From Geminicoccaceae bacterium (GTDB lineage Bacteria > Pseudomonadota > Alphaproteobacteria > Geminicoccales > Geminicoccaceae): 64,000 bases of DNA. Shown in pieces: positions 34,531 through 43,297 of the stretch (its first letter is position 1; each line of letters opens with the position of its first letter). The translations under genes were made by a program, and so were the position numbers. Under the pieces are notes generated by a model. The model ran no database searches, was not told the origin of the DNA, and saw nothing but the letters and a program-made list of their open reading frames with translations. Location: NCBI GenBank assembly GCA_028279345.1, contig JANQNY010000006.1, positions 1-64,000 on the forward strand, read 5' to 3'.

Positions 34531-35535
34531 TCAGTTCCCATAAAGCTCTTGCTTGAGGTCCAGGCCAACGCCGTTGTTCACGAAATCGAGCGTGTAGGCG
34601 GCCTGGTAGTCGAGGTCGGCGGGATAGACGCCCCAACCGACGGCCTTCTCGAAGAAACTCGCCCAGCGTTCGTCAGTCATCGCGCCGACGCCTAGCTCCA
34701 GGGCGTCGCCGCTGTCGACGATGCCATACTCCTTCATCTTTTCGAGCGAGAACGCCAGCTGCTCGTCGGTCATGTCCGGGTTGTCCGCCTTGATCAGCTC
34801 GTTGGCGGCGGCGTTGTCGCCGTAGAGATAGCTGTACCAGCCCTCGATCGACGCATCGACGAATCGCTGGACGAGGTCGGGATTGGCATCGATCGTCGCC
34901 TGCATGACGTCGATGGTCGTCGAGTAGCTGTCATAGCCCGCATCCGCCATCAGCAGCACGACCGGCTCGAAACCGCCCTCGGTGATGATCGCCAGGGGCT
35001 CGGAGGTGACGTAACCCTGCTGCACCTTGGTCGGGTCGGCCAGGAAAGGGGCGGGGTTGAAGGTGTAGGGCTCGATCTGTTCGTCGCTTAGCCCGTAGAC
35101 GTTCTTGAGCCACAGCCAAAACGTCTGCTGCCCCCCCGTACCGATCAGGAGAGTCCGACCGGCGAGATCGTCGAACCCGTCTACTCCCTGGCCCGGATGC
35201 GCGAGGAGGATCTGCGGCTCCTTTTGGAAGATCGCCGCAACCGTAACCGCCGGCACCTCGTTCTGCACGTAGTTGAACGAGGTGAACATGTTGCCGCCCA
35301 TGTTGAAGTCGATGCGGCCGGCCGCGAGCAATTGCCGGTGGTTCACCTGCGGCCCACCGGGGCGGATCGTGACGTCGAGGCCGTACCGCTCGTAAATGCC
35401 GGTGGCAACGGCCTGATAATAGCCGCCGTGCTCCCCTTGTGCCTTCCAATTCGTTCCGAAGCTCACCTCGTCGAGCGCCACGGCCTCACCGCCGAGCGCC
35501 GAGGCGAGCGTCAGGGCTCCGATGGATGCGCGCAT
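34531..35535 (-). CDS. ABC transporter substrate-binding protein, NMT1/THI5-like (NitT/TauT family)
   Basis: Periplasmic binding protein, 334-residue precursor with signal MRASIGALTLASALGGEAVA. The NMT1-like landmarks VSFGTNWKAQGEHGGYYQAVATGIYERYGLDVTIRPGGPQ, then LLAAGRIDFNMGGN and VTVAAIFQKEPQILLAHPG, are clear. Members carry thiamine pyrimidines, riboflavin, sulfonates or nitrate. No TPP-riboswitch-like conserved segments were found in the 167-base upstream region, so thiamine control is not supported. ATG at 35533-35535 follows GGGGAGAGGAC. Confidence 0.9.
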   Translation of the reverse strand: MRASIGALTLASALGGEAVALDEVSFGTNWKAQGEHGGYYQAVATGIYERYGLDVTIRPGGPQVNHRQLLAAGRIDFNMGGNMFTSFNYVQNEVPAVTVAAIFQKEPQILLAHPGQGVDGFDDLAGRTLLIGTGGQQTFWLWLKNVYGLSDEQIEPYTFNPAPFLADPTKVQQGYVTSEPLAIITEGGFEPVVLLMADAGYDSYSTTIDVMQATIDANPDLVQRFVDASIEGWYSYLYGDNAAANELIKADNPDMTDEQLAFSLEKMKEYGIVDSGDALELGVGAMTDERWASFFEKAVGWGVYPADLDYQAAYTLDFVNNGVGLDLKQELYGN

Positions 35536-35702
35536 GTCCTCTCCCCAGCCTGCCCGCGCAGATTGCGTCCTTCGCCTCAACGAGCAAGGCCCATGCCAGC
35601 GGCGAAAGCGCGCTCCGGTTCCACCCTGCGCTTTGATCGCTCAAGTCGAGGCGATGAAGAGCGCAGCTATACAAGCAGCGCTCGACGCGTCACCTTGAAG
35701 CC

Positions 35703-36311
35703 ATGGTCAGATCGGCGCTCGCCGGCGTGTTCGCCGCTTCTGTGGCTCTTTTGCCAGCCTCGGCATTGGCCGCTGGCAAGGGCCCCATACTGCTCGACGG
35801 CGTCGCCTTCGAGGCCGAGCACGGCGTGGTCAGGCTGGTCGACGGCTGGGGCAGCGGCAGCCGGTCCGATCCGTTCGTGCTCGTGGAGGAGATCGTCGGC
35901 GAGGGACCGGCCATCCTTACCGTGCGCAACCTGGCCACCCGCTTCGGCGACCAAGTCTTCCTGGGCTCCGGCGCGGGCTTCGTCCTGAAGAAGGTGGTCA
36001 CCAACGGCACAAGGCGACCCTGGTTCGTCTTCGAAATGGAATTGCGCGAGTATCTCGAGCTGCCCAGCGGCTATTTCGACGGCCTGAGCTTCGGGCAGGC
36101 CAATGATCGTCGCTACTATGTCGGCTCCAACCGCTACGGGCAGGTCGATCTCCATGACGAGCCCGCCGATCGTGTCGCGTTCTCGGGAACGATCGTGGAG
36201 CCCGGTCAGACCGTTACCGTGCAGGTGACCATCACCGACCATTCACCGCAGTCGACGTTCTACCTCATCCAGCGACGCGACGCGCCGCTCGCGGAGTTCG
36301 ACAACCCCTGA
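35703..36311 (+). CDS. Uncharacterised secreted protein
   Basis: I do not recognise the family. The 202-residue product has a clear signal peptide (MVRSALAGVFAASVALLPASALA) and a mature portion made mostly of beta strands, for example GPAILTVRNLATRFGDQVFLGSGAGFVLKKV and VEPGQTVTVQVTITDHS near the C-terminus, in keeping with an immunoglobulin-like or other beta-sandwich periplasmic protein. It lies 44 bases upstream of the SIMPL-domain gene on the same strand, so the two may be co-transcribed. Divergent from the ABC importer. Confidence 0.75.
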   Translation: MVRSALAGVFAASVALLPASALAAGKGPILLDGVAFEAEHGVVRLVDGWGSGSRSDPFVLVEEIVGEGPAILTVRNLATRFGDQVFLGSGAGFVLKKVVTNGTRRPWFVFEMELREYLELPSGYFDGLSFGQANDRRYYVGSNRYGQVDLHDEPADRVAFSGTIVEPGQTVTVQVTITDHSPQSTFYLIQRRDAPLAEFDNP

Positions 36312-36355
36312 GCCCCGCCCCATCGAGAATCGTCGCGACCAACCTGGAGGGTTGC

Positions 36356-37027
36356 ATGCGCCTCACCGCCCTTGTCTTCGCCTTCTGGCTTGTGAGCGCC
36401 GCGGCTGGCGCTGCTGACCATGTGCGGCTCCTGCTCGCCGAGACGGCGACCCGCGAGGTCGTCAACGACCTGAGCGTGGCCCAGCTCGAGGGGCGCGAGG
36501 AAGCAGCGACCGCGGCGGAGGCACAAGCCGGCTTGAACGAGGTCATGACCCAGGCGCTCGAGGTCGCCGAAGGCACAGCCGAGGTGACGGCGCGCACAAC
36601 GGGCTACTCGGTGTATTCCTTCCGTCGCGAAGACGAGCGGGTTCGTTGGGTAGCGACGCAGGGTCTGGCGCTCGAATCCGCCGACGCGGGGCGCCTGCTC
36701 GAGCTGGTCGGCGAGCTGCAGGGGATCGATCTTGCGGTCCAGCAGCTTGGCGGCCGCCTGTCGGACGGTCTTGCCAACCGCGTGCGCGACGAACTCACCG
36801 TGGAGGCGCTGGACGAGCTTCGCCGGCGCGCGGACCTCGCCGCCGAGACGCTTGGCCTCATCTTCCACGGCTGGGAGGAAGTCGCCCTCGACGGCGTTCC
36901 GTCCCCTCGGCCGATGATGATGGACGCAGCCCCGAGGGCCGCGGCGGCGGAGGCGATGCCGCCGGTGATGACGGAGACGCTCTCCACCAGTCGTGTGACC
37001 ATCCGCGCAACCGCGCGCCTGAACTGA
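36356..37027 (+). CDS. Secreted SIMPL (DUF541)-domain protein
   Basis: A 223-residue precursor with signal peptide MRLTALVFAFWLVSAAAGAA. The mature part carries SIMPL-domain features: periodic helices with EVMTQALEVAEG, TTGYSVYSFRREDERVRWVATQGLALES (about 81-108), and DELTVEALDELRRRADLAAE near 143. The family is periplasmic or outer-membrane associated and of unknown function; some members are linked to oxidative stress. CTGGAGG precedes the ATG. It converges on aspS with only 13 bases between. Confidence 0.8.
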   Translation: MRLTALVFAFWLVSAAAGAADHVRLLLAETATREVVNDLSVAQLEGREEAATAAEAQAGLNEVMTQALEVAEGTAEVTARTTGYSVYSFRREDERVRWVATQGLALESADAGRLLELVGELQGIDLAVQQLGGRLSDGLANRVRDELTVEALDELRRRADLAAETLGLIFHGWEEVALDGVPSPRPMMMDAAPRAAAAEAMPPVMTETLSTSRVTIRATARLN

Positions 37028-37040
37028 CGCGCGGCGCCGG

Positions 37041-38831
37041 TTAACCGCCGGCGGCAAGCGCTTCGCGGGCGGTCAGCGAGAGGTTCAGGTGCAGCTCCTT
37101 GAGCTGCCGCTCGGCAACCGCCGAAGGTGCGCCGAGCAACGGGTCCTCCGCCCGCTGGTTCAGCGGGAAGGCCGTGACCTCGCGCAGATTGTCGGTCTGG
37201 GCCAAGAGCATGACGATCCGGTCGATGCCCGGCGCGATCCCGCCATGGGGCGGCGCACCGAATTGGAGGGCTCGAAACATCCCGCCGAAGCGCTCCTCCA
37301 GCACCCCGCGGTCGTAGCCCGCGATCTCGAACGCCTTCACCATGATGTCCGGACGATGGTTCCGGATCGCGCCGGAGCTCAGCTCCACGCCGTTGCAGAC
37401 GATGTCGTACTGCCAAGCGAGCACCTCGAGCGGGTCCTTGGTCGTCAGCGCCTCAAGACCCCCTTGCGGCATCGAGAAGGGATTGTGGGAGAAGCCCACG
37501 GCCTTCGTCTCCTCGTCCCACTCGAACATCGGGAAGTCGACAATCCAGCAGAAGCGGAAAGCGCTGGCCTCGACGAGACCCAGCTCGTGGCCGAGGTGCT
37601 TTCTCACCTCGCCAGCGAGGGCGGCGGCCTTCGCCTCCTTGTCACAGGCAAAGAACACGGCGTCGCCGTCGGTGAGGCCGCACCGCTCGCGCAGCGAATC
37701 CAACCGGGCCGCATCGAGGAACTTGGCGACGGGCCCCCTCGCCTCGCCGTCCTGGAACTGGATGTAGCCCAGCCCCGGGGCGCCGAGCGCCTGCGCGAAG
37801 CTGATCATGCCGTCGAAGAAGCTGCGCGGCCGGCCGACCGCACCCGGTGCCGGGATCGCGCGGACCACGGCACCCTTGGCCACGGCGCCTGCGAAGACCT
37901 TGAAGTCGCTGCCGGCGAAGATGTCGCCGACGTCCGCGCATTCGATCGGGATCCGCAGGTCCGGCTTGTCCGTGCCGTACCGGAGCATGGCGTCCTTGAA
38001 GGGGACGCGCGGAAAGCGCTCGTCGATCGAGAAGTCAGAGAACTCGCCGAAGACGCCGGCGATCACCGGCTCCACGGCTCGGAAGACATCCTCCTGCTCG
38101 ACGAACGCCATCTCCAGGTCGAGCTGGTAGAACTCGCCGGGCGAGCGGTCGGCGCGGGCATCCTCGTCGCGAAAGCAAGGCGCGATCTGGAAGTAGCGAT
38201 CGAAGCCCGACATCATGAACAGCTGCTTATACTGCTGTGGCGCCTGCGGGAGCGCGTAGAAGCGGCCAGGATGTAGGCGTGACGGCACGAGGAAGTCGCG
38301 CGCACCCTCAGGCGAGCTCGCAGTCAGGATCGGTGTCTGTAGCTCCAGAAAGCCCTGCTCCTGCATCCGCCGGCGGATCGAAGCGATGATGGCCGACCGC
38401 AGCACGATGTTGGCATGCATCCGCTCGCGGCGAAGATCCAAGAAGCGGTAGCGGAGCCGGGTCTCCTCCGGATAGTCGCGATCGCTGTTGACCTCGAGCG
38501 GCAAAGGCTCACTGTCGGCCAAGAGCTCGACGGTTTCGACCCGAACCTCGATCGCTCCCGTCGCCAGCTTGGGGTTCACCGCATCGGCGGCGCGCGCGAG
38601 CACCCGTCCCGTCACCATGATCACGGCTTCGAGTCGCAGCGGCTCGGCGCGCGCGAACGCCTCGGTGTCCGGCTGGAACACGAGCTGGGTTAGGCCGTAG
38701 TGGTCGCGGAGATCGATGAAGAGGAGCTGGCCGTGGTCGCGCATGCGATGCACCCAGCCGCTCAACCGGACGGCTTCGCCGACATCCTCGGCGCCGAGCG
38801 CGGCGCAGTGGTGGGTGCGATACGGATGCAT
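37041..38831 (-). CDS. aspS: Aspartyl-tRNA synthetase
   Basis: Class II synthetase (596 residues) charging tRNA-Asp. The N-terminal OB-fold anticodon domain starts [13 protein letters not shown] and contains [23 protein letters not shown]. Motif 2 appears as [22 protein letters not shown], and motif 3 as [14 protein letters not shown] near the C-terminus. The bacterial GAD insertion lies between. ATG at 38829-38831 is the family start; the longer frame upstream is not conserved. Diverges from the ribonuclease D gene across 143 bases. Confidence 0.97.
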   Translation of the reverse strand: MHPYRTHHCAALGAEDVGEAVRLSGWVHRMRDHGQLLFIDLRDHYGLTQLVFQPDTEAFARAEPLRLEAVIMVTGRVLARAADAVNPKLATGAIEVRVETVELLADSEPLPLEVNSDRDYPEETRLRYRFLDLRRERMHANIVLRSAIIASIRRRMQEQGFLELQTPILTASSPEGARDFLVPSRLHPGRFYALPQAPQQYKQLFMMSGFDRYFQIAPCFRDEDARADRSPGEFYQLDLEMAFVEQEDVFRAVEPVIAGVFGEFSDFSIDERFPRVPFKDAMLRYGTDKPDLRIPIECADVGDIFAGSDFKVFAGAVAKGAVVRAIPAPGAVGRPRSFFDGMISFAQALGAPGLGYIQFQDGEARGPVAKFLDAARLDSLRERCGLTDGDAVFFACDKEAKAAALAGEVRKHLGHELGLVEASAFRFCWIVDFPMFEWDEETKAVGFSHNPFSMPQGGLEALTTKDPLEVLAWQYDIVCNGVELSSGAIRNHRPDIMVKAFEIAGYDRGVLEERFGGMFRALQFGAPPHGGIAPGIDRIVMLLAQTDNLREVTAFPLNQRAEDPLLGAPSAVAERQLKELHLNLSLTAREALAAGG

Positions 38832-38974
38832 CGAAAGTCCTCGCAGGTGGGGCGCGTGCCGGGCGGGTGAGTGGCCATGCCGGCTCTGGACTGTCAAGGC
38901 GCCCAGGGGACGGCTGGTGGACACGGCTAGCTTCCTCTCTATGTCAAACCGGAACGTAGCCGCATAAGGATCAC

Positions 38975-40144
38975 ATGACGCTTCTCACCGACACGGCCTC
39001 GCTCGAACGCTTCATCGCCGATCTTGCCGGTGAGCCCTACGTCGCGGTCGATACCGAATTCATGCGCGACCGGACCTACTGGCCGCAGCTCTGTCTCGTG
39101 CAGCTCGCATCGAGCAGCGCCGCGGTGGCCGTCGACGCGTTGGCGCCCGAGCTCGATCTGGAACCGCTCTATCGGCTGATGGCCGACGAGCGCATTCTCA
39201 AGGTGTTTCATGCACCGCGCCAGGATCTGGAGATCTTCCACCACGAATCGGGCCGTCTGCCGCGCCCCCTGTTCGACACCCAGCTGGCAGCGAGCGTGCT
39301 CGGGTTTGGTGACGAGGTGGGCTATGAGGCGCTCGTTCGGCAGGTGGCCAGCGCCCAGCTCGACAAGACGTCGCGGTTCACGGATTGGTCGAGGCGGCCG
39401 CTGACGGGCAAGCAGGTGGAATACGCGCTCGGCGACGTCACCCATCTGCGCGTGATCTACGAGCACTTCAAAGGGCGCTTGGAAACGGTCGGGCGTACCG
39501 ACTGGGTGGACGAGGAGCTGGCAGCGCTGCTGAAGCCGACGCTCTACGAGACGGACCCGGAGGAGATGTGGCGGCGCATGAAGGTGAAGAGCCGCGACGG
39601 CCGGTTTCTCGCGGTCCTTCGAGACGTGTGCGCCTGGCGTGAGCGTGAGGCGCAACGGCGCGATCAGCCGCGCAACCGAATTCTCCGCGACGACGTCCTG
39701 CTCGACGTGGTCGCCAACCGGCCGCGTTCGCTCGATGCGCTTCGCTCGCTCAAGCGCGTTTCGCTCGATGCGCGTTCGGCAGCCTCGCTGGTCGCTGCGA
39801 TCGACCATGCGTTGGAGCTGCCACCCGACGCCCTACCCCGTCTCAAGCCGCCGGCGCCGCTTCCCAAGGGCATCGGTCCGTTGGTCGATCTCCTGCGCGT
39901 GCTGCTACGCCTTGCCTCCGAGGAGCACGCGGTCGCGCAGCGGCTGATCGCGACCACCAGCGATCTCGAGAAGCTCGCGTCGGACGACGAGGCCGATGTT
40001 GCGGCGCTGCGCGGCTGGCGGCGCACGGTGTTCGGCGACGCGGCTTTGTCCTTGAAGCACGGTCGCTTGGCATTGCGGGCGCGCGGGCGTCGCGTGGAGC
40101 TCTTGGACACTGCCAGCGGGCATCCGGTGTCCCTCGCCAGCTGA
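38975..40144 (+). CDS. rnd: Ribonuclease D
   Basis: 3' to 5' exoribonuclease that trims tRNA precursors. The 389-residue protein has the DEDDy motifs: [20 protein letters not shown] at about 26-45, [13 protein letters not shown] near 79-91 and the third with [12 protein letters not shown] near 153-164. An HRDC domain (about 210-290) follows. A second helical portion to residue 389 completes a normal-length protein. AAGGATCAC precedes the ATG. Confidence 0.96.
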   Translation: MTLLTDTASLERFIADLAGEPYVAVDTEFMRDRTYWPQLCLVQLASSSAAVAVDALAPELDLEPLYRLMADERILKVFHAPRQDLEIFHHESGRLPRPLFDTQLAASVLGFGDEVGYEALVRQVASAQLDKTSRFTDWSRRPLTGKQVEYALGDVTHLRVIYEHFKGRLETVGRTDWVDEELAALLKPTLYETDPEEMWRRMKVKSRDGRFLAVLRDVCAWREREAQRRDQPRNRILRDDVLLDVVANRPRSLDALRSLKRVSLDARSAASLVAAIDHALELPPDALPRLKPPAPLPKGIGPLVDLLRVLLRLASEEHAVAQRLIATTSDLEKLASDDEADVAALRGWRRTVFGDAALSLKHGRLALRARGRRVELLDTASGHPVSLAS

Positions 40145-40270
40145 TCCGTCCGTCACGACGGTGACTCATCCTCAGGTGCAGCTAAAAGATGATATAAAAC
40201 CATTATCCTAAAATTTGATCTACTTTATTCCAAAGTGCTGAAGCTCATGCCGAGCCTGCCGGAGGAACGA

Positions 40271-40522
40271 ATGCGACTCTCGTCTGATGAACAGCGCCTA
40301 CTCGCTGCCTTTTCCGAGCCGCCGCTCAACACCAGCATGCACTCGGTCTTCACCGTGATGCGCGTGCTCCGGCAGGATCCGCTCAACCCTGCGCGCCGCC
40401 TGTGCGTCGAGCGGGCGCTGAAGCACCTCTGCGACGCCGGTCTGGTGCGCCGCATCGACTGCAGCGACGGTCTCGCCTACTTCCACAGCGCAGTCGCTGC
40501 GCACAGCCGCAAGAGCGCCTAG
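40271..40522 (+). CDS. Small winged-helix-like protein (83 residues)
   Basis: The short product looks like a winged helix: a recognition-type helix LCVERALKHLCDAGLVRRI followed by a two-strand wing GLAYFHSAV. Its shape recalls regulators that read one dimeric site, but no named family is recognised. ATG at 40271 follows GGAGGAACG; an upstream start at 40235 is possible but weaker. The upstream 90 bases are AT-rich (ATGATATAAAACCATTATCC). Confidence 0.55.
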   Translation: MRLSSDEQRLLAAFSEPPLNTSMHSVFTVMRVLRQDPLNPARRLCVERALKHLCDAGLVRRIDCSDGLAYFHSAVAAHSRKSA

Positions 40523-40581
40523 GCCTTCTTCAGCGTGTTCGCGCCTGCCGAGACGCATGCCGGGTTCGGCCAGGATCCAAC

Positions 40582-41133
40582 CTAATCGAACCGCCAGGTC
40601 GCATGGCAGCCACGGCAGCTGGACGTGACGACCTGGAGGGCCTCGAGCACCTGTGCATAGTCCTCGGCGGTCGGCGGATCGTCGACCGATCGGGCGACGA
40701 CGGCGAAGTCTGCCGCCGCCTGATGGAAGGCCATACCCATGGCGCGGAAATCGTCGGGGACGTATCGGCCATAGCCGCCACCGCCGCCCATGCCCGCGCC
40801 ACGACGGCTCCCCGGCCCGATCTCCGCCGCCTCCATCCGCTCGCGCAGCTCGCGGATTTCGTCGGGCGAGGCGCCGGCGTCGCGCATGCGCTCCCACATC
40901 CGGTGCCCGACCGTCATGCGCACCTCGGCAATGTCCGCGGCCGCCGCGAAGTCCGCGACGGCGAGCGCCACCATGAGATCATCGAGCGTATCCATGTGCT
41001 GGCGCATCTCCGCCCTGATGCCCAGGACGATCTCGGGCGGAACCTCGACGACCAGACGATCGTCGACCGGTTGCGCGGCTGCCTCCAAGCTCATCACCGC
41101 GCCGAGCACCAGGACCGACCAGCAAGCGCGCAT
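40582..41133 (-). CDS. Cytochrome c' family protein
   Basis: Periplasmic monohaem cytochrome of 183 residues with a signal peptide (MRACWSVLVLGAVMSLEAAAQ). A four-helix layout ends in the C-terminal haem site CRGCHATWR: Cys173 and Cys176 for covalent haem, His177 as axial ligand and Arg181 at the usual +4 position. Helix-bundle features LRAEMRQHMDTLDDLMVALA and FHQAAADFAVVARSV match. A glycine-rich insertion (about 110-125, MGGGGGYGRY) lies between helices 2 and 3. Cytochromes c' bind NO and CO, and protect against nitrosative stress. Confidence 0.87.
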   Translation of the reverse strand: MRACWSVLVLGAVMSLEAAAQPVDDRLVVEVPPEIVLGIRAEMRQHMDTLDDLMVALAVADFAAAADIAEVRMTVGHRMWERMRDAGASPDEIRELRERMEAAEIGPGSRRGAGMGGGGGYGRYVPDDFRAMGMAFHQAAADFAVVARSVDDPPTAEDYAQVLEALQVVTSSCRGCHATWRFD

Positions 41134-41216
41134 CGACTCACCGCCTCCATGACTGACATATTCGTTGAACTCTAGCCGACCGGTTGCGCCCGGTGAAGGC
41201 GCCTCGCCCGCCCTGA

Positions 41217-42071
41217 TTAGGCCACTTGGCGCGGCGTCAGGCGCAGTGCCGGCTCGAACCAGCGATCCTGGGCCTGAATGAGCTGCAGCTCACGCGCGCC
41301 CGCCGCATGGGTCGCCTCGACCAGGGTGAACATGCGCGCGACCGCATGCGCCAAGCCATCGGCGAAGGCGCTGCCAAGCAGGCGCTCGGCCGTAAGGAGC
41401 GCCGTGATCGCGTCACCGGTCCCGTTCAGGTTCACGTCGAGCTTCGGATGGTCGACGAGCCAGGCGCTCTCGTCCTCGACCCCGAGCACGCCGAGCCGGT
41501 CATCGGGCATGCCTGCTTCGAGCGAGGTCACGAACACCGCGCGGGGCCCATGCCGCAAGAGCTCCCGCGCCGCGGCGATCGCGTCCTCGAGGCTGGTGAC
41601 CGCGGGGCGTCCCGTGAGCCAAGCCAGCTCGAACTGATTGGGCGTGACGAGGTCGGCCTTTGTGAGCGCGTAGTCGCGAAAGAACTCTGGGATGCCGGGC
41701 CTCACGAAGACGCCCCGGCCGACATCGCCGATCACCGGATCACAGGCGTAGAGCGCCTGCGGATTCAAGGCCTTGACGCGGTCGACCGTATCGAGGACCA
41801 CCTGACCCAATGGTGCGCCGCCGAGATAGCCGCTGACCACCGCGTCGCAGCGGTTGAGCACGCCGCGCTCGGCGATGCCCTCTACGACGTCGGCAATGTG
41901 CTCAGGTGTCATGATCTCGCCACGCCAGGCGCCGTAGCCGGTGTGATTGGAGAATTGGACGGTATGGACCGCCCATACCTCCAGGCCCAAACGCTGCAGG
42001 GGGAACAGTGCGGCGCTGTTGCCGACATGGCCGTAGGCCACCCAAGACTGGATCGACAGGACGTTCGGCAT
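41217..42071 (-). CDS. pdxY: Pyridoxal kinase
   Basis: Ribokinase-fold kinase (284 residues) that phosphorylates pyridoxal in B6 salvage. It opens with [26 protein letters not shown], the PdxY signature, and has a [10 protein letters not shown] anion-hole motif near 219-228 with the catalytic Asp. The start is ATG at 42069-42071, though GTG one codon earlier is possible. GGGGGGAGAG lies just upstream. Divergent partner pdxH starts 84 bases away, so the two B6 enzymes share a control region. Confidence 0.95.
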   Translation of the reverse strand: MPNVLSIQSWVAYGHVGNSAALFPLQRLGLEVWAVHTVQFSNHTGYGAWRGEIMTPEHIADVVEGIAERGVLNRCDAVVSGYLGGAPLGQVVLDTVDRVKALNPQALYACDPVIGDVGRGVFVRPGIPEFFRDYALTKADLVTPNQFELAWLTGRPAVTSLEDAIAAARELLRHGPRAVFVTSLEAGMPDDRLGVLGVEDESAWLVDHPKLDVNLNGTGDAITALLTAERLLGSAFADGLAHAVARMFTLVEATHAAGARELQLIQAQDRWFEPALRLTPRQVA

Positions 42072-42155
42072 CACTCTCCCCCCTCGTTTGGGCGCGAAGG
42101 CGCGAGGCCCAGGAAGCTAGTGCTCGAGGAAGCGCGCATCAACGAGGAGACCGAG

Positions 42156-42794
42156 ATGGCTGACCCAGCGGATTTGCGACGCGACTATCAAGAGGGCGAG
42201 CTCGACGAGGCGACGGTCGGCGAAGACCCGTTCGCGCTGTTCTCGGCCTGGTTCACCGATGCGCTCGGTGCCGGGCTGGTCGAGCCCAACGCCATGACCC
42301 TCGCGACCGTGGATGCCACGGGCCGCCCGTCGGCTAGGGTGGTGCTGCTCAAGGGGTTCGACCGCGACGGCTTTCGCTGGTTCACCAACTACGAGAGCCG
42401 GAAGGCCGCGGATCTCCAGGCGAATGCCAAGGCGGCGCTGCTCTTCTGGTTCGATCGCCTGGAGCGTCAGGTGCGCATCGAAGGAGCTGTGCAGCGGATC
42501 AGCGCCGAGGCCTCCGACGCCTACTTCCAGAGTAGGCCACGCGGCAGCCAGATCGGTGCCTGGGCGTCGCCGCAATCACGTCCGATCGAGAGCCGCGCGG
42601 CCCTCGATGCTGAGGAGGAGGCGACCAGTGAGCGCTTCGGCGACGGACCGATCGGCCGGCCGCCGCATTGGGGTGGCTACCGGCTCGAGCCGGACGCGTT
42701 CGAGTTCTGGCAGGGGCGCCGGGCACGCTTGCACGACCGCTTCGGCTTCACGCGCGTCAATGACGGCTGGCGCCGGGTGCGCTTGGCACCTTGA
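42156..42794 (+). CDS. pdxH: Pyridoxamine 5'-phosphate oxidase
   Basis: FMN enzyme (212 residues) making pyridoxal 5'-phosphate from pyridoxamine or pyridoxine phosphate. The PNPOx signature [13 protein letters not shown] is at about 193-205, and [28 protein letters not shown] lies in the FMN-binding region. Start at 42156 fits the family. TGA overlaps the TTG start of the acetyltransferase gene. Together with pdxY it indicates the salvage pathway for vitamin B6. Confidence 0.96.
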   Translation: MADPADLRRDYQEGELDEATVGEDPFALFSAWFTDALGAGLVEPNAMTLATVDATGRPSARVVLLKGFDRDGFRWFTNYESRKAADLQANAKAALLFWFDRLERQVRIEGAVQRISAEASDAYFQSRPRGSQIGAWASPQSRPIESRAALDAEEEATSERFGDGPIGRPPHWGGYRLEPDAFEFWQGRRARLHDRFGFTRVNDGWRRVRLAP

Positions 42795-43297
42795 CGCTCG
42801 AGATCACGCGGGGCGAGGAGGCCGACCTCGACGCGATTGCCCAGATCTACGCACCGACCGTGCGCACCGGTACGGCCTCGTTCGAGGAGGTGCCGCCTTC
42901 GACACAGGAGCTCGCCGCACGCCGCGCGGTCGTGGTTGGCGCAGGCGCGCCCTATTTGATCGCTCGCGAGAGGGGGCGCGTGCTCGGCTTCGCCTATGCT
43001 GGCCCGTTCCGGCCCCGGCCCGCCTATCGCGGCACGCTCGAGGACAGCGTCTACGTCGTGGGCGACGCCCGACGGTGCGGCGTCGGGGCAAGGCTCTTGA
43101 ACGCCCTCGTCGATGAGGCCTCCCGCGCCGGCTTCGCGCAGATGATCGGCATCGTCGGCGACCCGGAGGTGAATGCAGCGTCCGTCGCGCTGCATCGCCG
43201 CTGCGGCTTCCGCCATGCGGGCCGGCTCGAAGGCGTAGGCGTCAAGTTCGGCCGCACCCTTGATATCGTACTTATGCAGCGCGCCTTAAGTGGCTGA
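42791..43297 (+). CDS. GNAT-family N-acetyltransferase, phosphinothricin-acetyltransferase-like
   Basis: A 168-residue acetyl-CoA-dependent N-acetyltransferase. Characteristic parts are the N-terminal [22 protein letters not shown], typical of the PAT group, and [16 protein letters not shown], which leads to the acetyl-CoA loop [17 protein letters not shown]. The TTG start at 42791 overlaps the pdxH stop (TTGA); the helicase start at 43290 overlaps its own stop. Substrate not known: the PAT group acetylates small amines such as L-methionine sulfone and phosphinothricin. Confidence 0.9.
   Translation: MTLEITRGEEADLDAIAQIYAPTVRTGTASFEEVPPSTQELAARRAVVVGAGAPYLIARERGRVLGFAYAGPFRPRPAYRGTLEDSVYVVGDARRCGVGARLLNALVDEASRAGFAQMIGIVGDPEVNAASVALHRRCGFRHAGRLEGVGVKFGRTLDIVLMQRALSG

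Noticed and set aside
35536-35702. TPP riboswitch upstream of the NMT1-like importer
   Set aside because: None of the conserved thi-box segments (such as CTGAGA) is present.
37089-38276. Plus-strand frame of 395 codons opposite aspS
   Set aside because: Shadow of aspS, whose motifs 2 and 3 are clear on the minus strand.
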